A stretch of 64,000 bases of DNA from Jiangella ureilytica (lineage in GTDB: Bacteria; Actinomycetota; Actinomycetes; Jiangellales; Jiangellaceae), in assembly GCF_004348545.1 (NCBI RefSeq), contig NZ_SMKL01000025.1, positions 16,736 through 80,735 of the forward strand. Reading direction: 5' to 3'. A program made the position numbers and the translations under genes. The notes below the pieces were generated by a model, which saw only the letters and a list, made by a program, of their open reading frames with translations, did no database searches and was not told the origin of the DNA. Below, piece by piece: positions 59,630-64,000 of this stretch; within the stretch, counting starts at the first letter, position 1; each line of letters begins with the position of its first letter.

Positions 59630-60885
59630 GGCCGGGCCCCGAACTGCTCCAGCGACGCCGCCAGCGCCAGCGAGCGCTCGGCCCGGGTCGCCAGCGCCTC
59701 GCCGGTCACCGCGGCGTCCCACGCGTCGCGCATCGCCGTGACGCCCGCGCCGGAGCCGCCCGGGTGCGCGTGGATGCCGCCGCCGGCCAGCACGAGCAGG
59801 TCGCCGGGGTCGCCGACCTGCGCGTACGTGATGTCCGCGATGGCCGGCGTCTGGCCCGACGAGAGCACCGGCACCACGTGGTAGCCGCCCAGCAGGGGAG
59901 TGCGAACGTCGGTGATGGACGCGACGACCTCGGCGTCGGTCTCGTAGAACTTGTTCGCGATGCCGTTGGTGTGCAGGTGGTCGACGCCGACGAGCCGGGC
60001 CAGCTTCTGGAACACCCGGAACGCGATGCCCAGCTGCGGCGACCGGGCGAACGCGCCGAACATCGCCCGGTGCCCGTGGATGGGCAGCTCGGCCCGCTCG
60101 CGCAGGTACTGCACGCCGGCGAAGCCGACGGAGTTGACGACGATCATGACGCAGGTGCCGCCGGCGGCCCGGACGACGTCGTGGTTGCGGGCGAGGTTCG
60201 AGATGTCGTCGGTGATGTTGAACGCGTACATCGGCATGACGCCGGTGCGGTCGGCGGTCCGCTTGAGCACGTCCATGACGACGCTGACCCGCTCGGCCAG
60301 CGGGAATCCCGGCGGGTTGCCCTGCAGCTCGTCGTCCTTGATGAAGTCGATGCCGGCCAGCGCGAGCTCCTCGACCAGCCCGGCGAGCTCGTCGGGGCCG
60401 AGGCCGATGCTCGGCTTCACGATGGTGCCGATGAGCGGGCCGGTGGCGCCGTCCTTGCCCACCAGTCGCCTGGTGCCGCCGACGCCGAAGGCCGGGCCCG
60501 CGTAGACGGTGCCGAACACGTCCGGCACGTCGAGGTCGACCAGCCGCAGTTCGCCCAGCTCACGCAGCTCGAACAGGTTGCCGGCGACGGCGGCGAGCAG
60601 GTTGGGCAGCGACGGGCCGAAGTTGACGACGGGGAACTCGACGGCGATGCGGGCGCGGCGGGCGGCGGACCAGTCGCCGACGGCACCGGGGAGCGGCGGG
60701 CGGCCGCTCAGCGGCAGCTCCTCGACCGACAGGACGGTGGCAGCGTGCCGCGCCTTCAGCTCGCTGGTCTCGCGGGCGACGGCGACGAACGTGCCGCTGG
60801 ACTGCTCGCCGGCGATGACGGCGGCGGCCTGCTCCAGCGGGAGCGCGGTCGCGATCTCGTACGTCGCGATGACGTTCACCGTCAC
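59626..60885 (-). CDS. RuBisCO-like protein (OiaT/OiaX-like candidate)
   Basis: A 419-aa member of the RuBisCO large-subunit superfamily. The active-site lysine that is carbamylated and the metal ligands are kept (K183, D185, E186 in GIDFIKDDELQ), as are K157 in TIVKPSIGLG, H270 in LPIHGHRAM and K312 in HTNGIANKFYE. Loop-6 and other CO2-fixation residues differ from true RuBisCO, so it is not a carboxylase. RLPs coupled to DUF1537 kinases act on 3-oxo-isoapionate 4-phosphate by decarboxylation or transcarboxylation/hydrolysis. GTG at 60885 follows GGAGG. It heads the operon. Confidence 0.88.
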   Translation of the reverse strand: MTVNVIATYEIATALPLEQAAAVIAGEQSSGTFVAVARETSELKARHAATVLSVEELPLSGRPPLPGAVGDWSAARRARIAVEFPVVNFGPSLPNLLAAVAGNLFELRELGELRLVDLDVPDVFGTVYAGPAFGVGGTRRLVGKDGATGPLIGTIVKPSIGLGPDELAGLVEELALAGIDFIKDDELQGNPPGFPLAERVSVVMDVLKRTADRTGVMPMYAFNITDDISNLARNHDVVRAAGGTCVMIVVNSVGFAGVQYLRERAELPIHGHRAMFGAFARSPQLGIAFRVFQKLARLVGVDHLHTNGIANKFYETDAEVVASITDVRTPLLGGYHVVPVLSSGQTPAIADITYAQVGDPGDLLVLAGGGIHAHPGGSGAGVTAMRDAWDAAVTGEALATRAERSLALAASLEQFGARP

Positions 60886-60919
60886 ACTGCCTCCATTGGC
60901 AAGTCGCCGCTCAGATGGT

Positions 60920-60931
60920 GCATATCTATGC
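60920..60931. promoter_or_regulatory. GCATATCTATGC inverted repeat in the divergent promoter
   Basis: A 12-bp imperfectly centred palindrome (GCATA-TC-TATGC), AT-rich against the background, 35 bases in front of the RuBisCO-like gene's GTG. It could be a -10/operator element for the minus-strand operon and a candidate for the SorC regulator. Confidence 0.4.
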
Positions 60932-60983
60932 GCCACCGCATGTTCGTGCAGCGACCATACAGTCGTCCCGGGGGCCGCGCAAG

Positions 60984-60994
60984 TGGTCAGACCA
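60984..60994. promoter_or_regulatory. GntR/FadR-type operator TGGTCAGACCA
   Basis: A perfect palindrome with central base, fitting the FadR-subfamily consensus TNGTNNNACNA used by LldR, GlcC and PdhR-like regulators of lactate or glycolate oxidation. It lies 20 bases before the GTG of the FAD/Fe-S oxidase gene. No matching gntR gene lies inside the window. Confidence 0.7.
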
Positions 60995-61013
60995 AAGGGG
61001 TAGGTTCGCTCTC

Positions 61014-63854
61014 GTGACCCCCGTCATCGACCTCGACGCGCTGCGCGCCGCGGTGGGATCCGCGCAGGTCAGCGAGCGCATCGCCGACCGCGCGCGGATG
61101 GCCCACGACGCCTCGCACTACCTGCTCACGCCGGCCGCGGTGGTGACGCCGTCGTCCGTGCCCGAGGTGGCCGCGCTGCTCGCGACCGCGCACCGCGACG
61201 GCGTCCCGCTGACGTTCCGCTCCGGCGGCACCAGCCTCTCCGGGCAGGCCGGTACCGACGCCGTCCTCGTCGACACCCGGCGGCATTTCGGCGGCGTGAC
61301 GGTGCTCGACGACGGTGCCCGCGTGCGGGCCGAGCCGGGCGCCGTCGTGCGCCGGGTCAACGCCGCGCTGGCCCCGTACCGCCGCCGGCTCGGGCCCGAT
61401 CCCGCCAGCGAGGCCGCCTGCACCGTCGGCGGCGTGGTCGCGAACAACTCCTCCGGCATGACCAGCTCCACGACGGCGACGGCGTACCGCACGCTGGCCG
61501 GCATCGAGCTGGTGCTGCCCAGCGGCACCCATCTCGACACCGCCGCGCCCGGCGCCGACGGGCGGCTGGCGGCCCTGGAGCCGGCGCTGCACGCGGGGCT
61601 GGCGCGGCTGCGCGACCGGCTGCGCGCCGACACGGTGCTGCGCGGACGCATCGAGCACCAGTTCTCGATGAAGAACACCATGGGCTACGGGCTCAACGCG
61701 TTCCTCGACCACGACAGCCCGGCCGACATCCTCGCCCACCTGGTGGTCGGCTCCGAGGGGACGCTGGCGTTCGTGGCGTCGGCGACGTTCGACACGCTGC
61801 CGGTGCTGCCGCACATCGCGACCGCGCTGCTGGTGTTCGACGGCATCGACGCCGCCGTCGAGGCGCTGCCCATGCTGGTCGCGGCCGGAGCGGGCGCCGT
61901 CGAGCTGATGGACGCGACGTCGCTGCGGGTGGCCGCCGCCGACCCCGGGGCGCCGGCGGTCATCCGGTCGCTGCCCATCGAGCAGCAGACGGCGCTGCTG
62001 GTCGAGGTGGCCGCCGCGTCCCCGCCCGAGCTGGCGGTGCTGGCGGCCTCGGTGGGCGCCGTGGTCGACCGGCTGCCGCTGAACGTGCCGGGCGGGCTCT
62101 CGTCCGACGTGCGCGAGCGGGCCGCGGCCTGGCACGTGCGCAAGGGCCTGTACGCGACGGTGGCCGGGGCACGGCCGCAGGGGACCACGGCGCTGCTCGA
62201 GGACATCGTCGTGCCGCCGCCCGCGCTGAGCGGGGCGGTGCGCGACCTGCAGGCGCTGTTCGACCGGTACGCCTACGGCGACGCCGTCATCTTCGGGCAC
62301 GCCCGCGACGCGAACCTGCACTTCATGATCACGCCGCGGCTCGACGACCCGGCTGAGCTGTCGGCCTATGCGGCCTTCACCGAGGACCTCGTCGACCTCG
62401 TGCTCGGCGCCGACGGCTCGCTCAAGGCCGAGCACGGCACCGGGCGCATCATGGCGCCGTACGTCCGCCGCCAGTACGGCGACGAGCTGTACGCCGTCAT
62501 GCGCGAGGTGAAGGCGCTGTGCGACCCGCGCGGCGTGCTGGCGCCCGGCGTCGTCCTCGACGAGGACCCGCAGGCGCACCTGCGCCACCTCAAGACCGTG
62601 CCACCGGTCGACCCCGCCCTCGACACCTGCGTCGACTGCGGCTACTGCGAGCCGGTCTGCCCGTCGCGCGGGGTCACGACGACGCCGCGGCAGCGGATCG
62701 CGCTGCTGCGCGAGATCGCGGTGGCGCCGCCGTCCGTGCGGGCGGAGCTGGAGAAGGAGTACGAGTATCTGGCGGTGCAGACGTGCGCGGCCGACTCGCT
62801 GTGCGTCACGGCGTGCCCGGTGAAGATCGACACCGGGCAGGCGATGAAGGCGCGTCGTGCCTCGTCTCTCGGGCCCGTGGCGCAGAAGGCGGGGACGGCG
62901 GCGGCCCGGCACTGGGGGGCGGGCGTGCGCGCGGCCCGGACCGGGCTGCGGGTCGCGTCGGCGCTGCCCGGTCCCGTGGTGTCAGGGGCGTCGTCGCTGG
63001 CCAGGGCCGTGCTGGGGACGGAGTGGATCCCCGCCGCCGACGGATCGCTGCCGGGGCCGGGGCGGCCGCGGCCGTCGATGCCGGTGGGCGCCGGTCCGTC
63101 GTCGGCGGCCGAAGTGGTGTTCTTCCCGGCCTGCATCGGAGCGCTGTTCGCACCCGAGGGCGGGGGAGAGGGCGCGACGGCGGCGTTCCTGGCGCTGGCG
63201 CGGCGGGCCGGTGTGGCGGTGGCCATCGCCTCGCGGACTCCCTCTCTGTGCTGCGGCACACCGTGGTCGTCGAAGGGGTTGAAGGCCGGCGCCGCGGTCA
63301 TGGCGCAGCAGGTGTTCGACGCGCTCTGGCCGCTGACCGCCGACGGCGACCTGCCGGTCGTCGCCGACGCGTCGTCGTGCTCGCACGGGCTGGCCGGGCT
63401 GGCGTCGCTGCTGCCGGCGCCCGACGCGGCGCGGTGGTCACGGGTGACGGTGGTCGACGTGGTCTCGTTCGTGCGGTCGGCGGTGCTGCCGCGGCTGGGG
63501 CCGGTGGCGGCCGACCGGCTGCTCGACCGCGTCGTGCTGCACCCGACCTGCGCGAGCGTGCACCTCGGCGAGGTCGACGACCTCGTGGCGCTCGGGAGCG
63601 CCGTCGCCCGCGAGGCCGTCGTGCCCTCGAACTGGGGGTGTTGCGGCTTCGCCGGCGACCGCGGGCTGCTGCACCCCGAGCTCACCCGGGGCGCCACGGA
63701 GGCCGAGGCCGCCACCGTCGCCGCCGTGGGGGAGGCCGACCAGTACGCCTCCTGCAACCGCACCTGCGAGCTGGGCATGACCCGCGCCACCGGCAAGCCC
63801 TACCGCCACGTCCTCGAACTGCTCGAGGAGGCCACCCGCCCCGCCCCGGAATGA
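61014..63854 (+). CDS. FAD-linked oxidase fused to Fe-S/CCG subunit (glycolate or D-lactate dehydrogenase type)
   Basis: A 946-aa fusion of a GlcD-like and a GlcF-like part. FAD-binding domain (about 35-220, FRSGGTSLSGQAG), FAD-oxidase C-terminal domain (250-520, HGTGR and H-A-R-D-A-N-L-H-F segments), two [4Fe-4S] motifs (CVDCGYCEPVCPSRG, then CAADSLCVTACPVK), and two CCG domains (SLCCGTPW; NWGCCGFAGDRG). Such proteins oxidise D-lactate, glycolate or D-2-hydroxyacids and feed the quinone pool. GTG at 61014. Divergent from the RuBisCO-like operon; glycolate from an OiaT-like reaction would be its substrate. Confidence 0.9.
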   Translation: MTPVIDLDALRAAVGSAQVSERIADRARMAHDASHYLLTPAAVVTPSSVPEVAALLATAHRDGVPLTFRSGGTSLSGQAGTDAVLVDTRRHFGGVTVLDDGARVRAEPGAVVRRVNAALAPYRRRLGPDPASEAACTVGGVVANNSSGMTSSTTATAYRTLAGIELVLPSGTHLDTAAPGADGRLAALEPALHAGLARLRDRLRADTVLRGRIEHQFSMKNTMGYGLNAFLDHDSPADILAHLVVGSEGTLAFVASATFDTLPVLPHIATALLVFDGIDAAVEALPMLVAAGAGAVELMDATSLRVAAADPGAPAVIRSLPIEQQTALLVEVAAASPPELAVLAASVGAVVDRLPLNVPGGLSSDVRERAAAWHVRKGLYATVAGARPQGTTALLEDIVVPPPALSGAVRDLQALFDRYAYGDAVIFGHARDANLHFMITPRLDDPAELSAYAAFTEDLVDLVLGADGSLKAEHGTGRIMAPYVRRQYGDELYAVMREVKALCDPRGVLAPGVVLDEDPQAHLRHLKTVPPVDPALDTCVDCGYCEPVCPSRGVTTTPRQRIALLREIAVAPPSVRAELEKEYEYLAVQTCAADSLCVTACPVKIDTGQAMKARRASSLGPVAQKAGTAAARHWGAGVRAARTGLRVASALPGPVVSGASSLARAVLGTEWIPAADGSLPGPGRPRPSMPVGAGPSSAAEVVFFPACIGALFAPEGGGEGATAAFLALARRAGVAVAIASRTPSLCCGTPWSSKGLKAGAAVMAQQVFDALWPLTADGDLPVVADASSCSHGLAGLASLLPAPDAARWSRVTVVDVVSFVRSAVLPRLGPVAADRLLDRVVLHPTCASVHLGEVDDLVALGSAVAREAVVPSNWGCCGFAGDRGLLHPELTRGATEAEAATVAAVGEADQYASCNRTCELGMTRATGKPYRHVLELLEEATRPAPE

Positions 63855-63864
63855 CGCTTCTATG

Positions 63865-64000
63865 TCAAGCGGCTGGCTGGTGGCAGGTCAGCGGTGGGAT
63901 GTCGCGGCGGAGCGTGCGGTGGATGACGTCGGTGAGGTGGCGTTTGAGCACGCGCATGGCGCCGCGTTTGCCTTTGTTGTCGAGGTGTTTGGCGATCAGG
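63865..64000 (-). mobile_element. IS110-type transposase, C-terminal end (cut by window edge)
   Basis: The minus strand from 64000 encodes the last 44 residues of a transposase: AKHLDNKGKRGAMRVLKRHL, then TDVIHRTLRRD, and a TGA at 63865. The N-K-G-K-R-x-A-M/L-R-x-L-K-R pattern is that of IS110/IS902-type transposases near their C-terminus. The stop is 10 bases after the oxidase stop, so the insertion lies right at the border of the cluster. The rest of the element is outside the window. Confidence 0.72.

Noticed and set aside
56363..59884. 1173-aa plus-strand open frame over GH127 and the kinase
   Set aside because: Antisense shadow of two genes with intact catalytic motifs; no domain seen.
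59626..60885. True RuBisCO and carbon fixation
   Set aside because: No small subunit or phosphoribulokinase nearby, catalytic loops differ, and the coupled DUF1537 kinase indicates sugar-acid breakdown.
1..64000. tRNA or rRNA genes
   Set aside because: I saw no cloverleaf with TTCGA-type T-arms or rRNA-like stretches in the intergenic gaps; a covariance search could still find one.

Overview
The window is a very GC-rich, gene-dense stretch with short intergenic gaps, many GTG starts and many 4-base ATGA/GTGA gene overlaps. Together with pyruvate carboxylase, SARP/BTAD regulators, a TIGR03086 (mycothiol-associated fold) protein, WhiB-free aerobic respiration genes and ECF41/ECF42 sigma factors, this points to a soil- or plant-associated actinomycete. 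ACC deaminase and plant-glycan genes favour a rhizosphere or endophytic life. I cannot fix the genus from sequence alone.

Layout. 1-6759: the 5' end of an MFS exporter, a GlsB-type membrane protein, a VanY-like carboxypeptidase divergent from a VanRS-like two-component pair, a double SnoaL-domain protein divergent from a TetR with two clear operators, a DUF4142 surface protein coupled to a class E/F sortase. 6766-12832: a respiratory block (CtaG-like and DUF2243 membrane proteins, hemerythrin, ctaC-ctaD, a probable 42-aa membrane protein not previously called) and a DUF4097 protein facing a giant AfsR/SARP regulator. 16020-20898: a palindromic repeat element, a PIN toxin with an eroded antitoxin, a gamma-carbonic-anhydrase-like protein and pyc. 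20966-31330: SDR, DUF899, MFS, a translationally coupled GNAT-YciI-ECF42 operon, GH20 hexosaminidase plus SDR, a family A polymerase-like protein and an ECF41 sigma factor. 31421-36586: a second palindromic repeat, a GntR reduced to its HTH coupled to ACC deaminase, a TIGR03086/MarR divergent pair with its operator, and a luciferase-like/F420-reductase-like pair. 36615-50681: an HTH/PIN toxin-antitoxin-like pair, an MFS/TetR pair with twin operators, a phosphotransferase, a Ppx/GppA protein, an epoxide hydrolase - sensor kinase - Zn-alcohol dehydrogenase - Rieske/FAD oxidoreductase run, and a WYL regulator.

50678-51480 is a scar: a tetR and a divergent SDR gene have both lost their 5' ends, and a 167-bp MITE with 49-bp inverted ends in a CTAG target lies beside them. 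Directly next to it (51477-60885, minus strand) is the most interesting system of the window: RuBisCO-like protein -> DUF1537 four-carbon-acid-sugar kinase -> GH127 beta-L-arabinofuranosidase -> Asp/Glu-racemase-fold enzyme -> sugar ABC transporter (binding protein and two permeases) -> SorC regulator, with a divergent glycolate/D-lactate-oxidase-type FAD/Fe-S fusion (61014-63854) that carries a textbook GntR (TNGTNNNACNA) operator. The kinase + RuBisCO-like pair is the arrangement known from the 3-oxo-isoapionate (D-apiose/D-apionate) branch pathways; a glycolate-forming RLP reaction would give the divergent oxidase its substrate. The cluster abuts an IS110-type transposase at the right edge, so it may be mobile or recently acquired.
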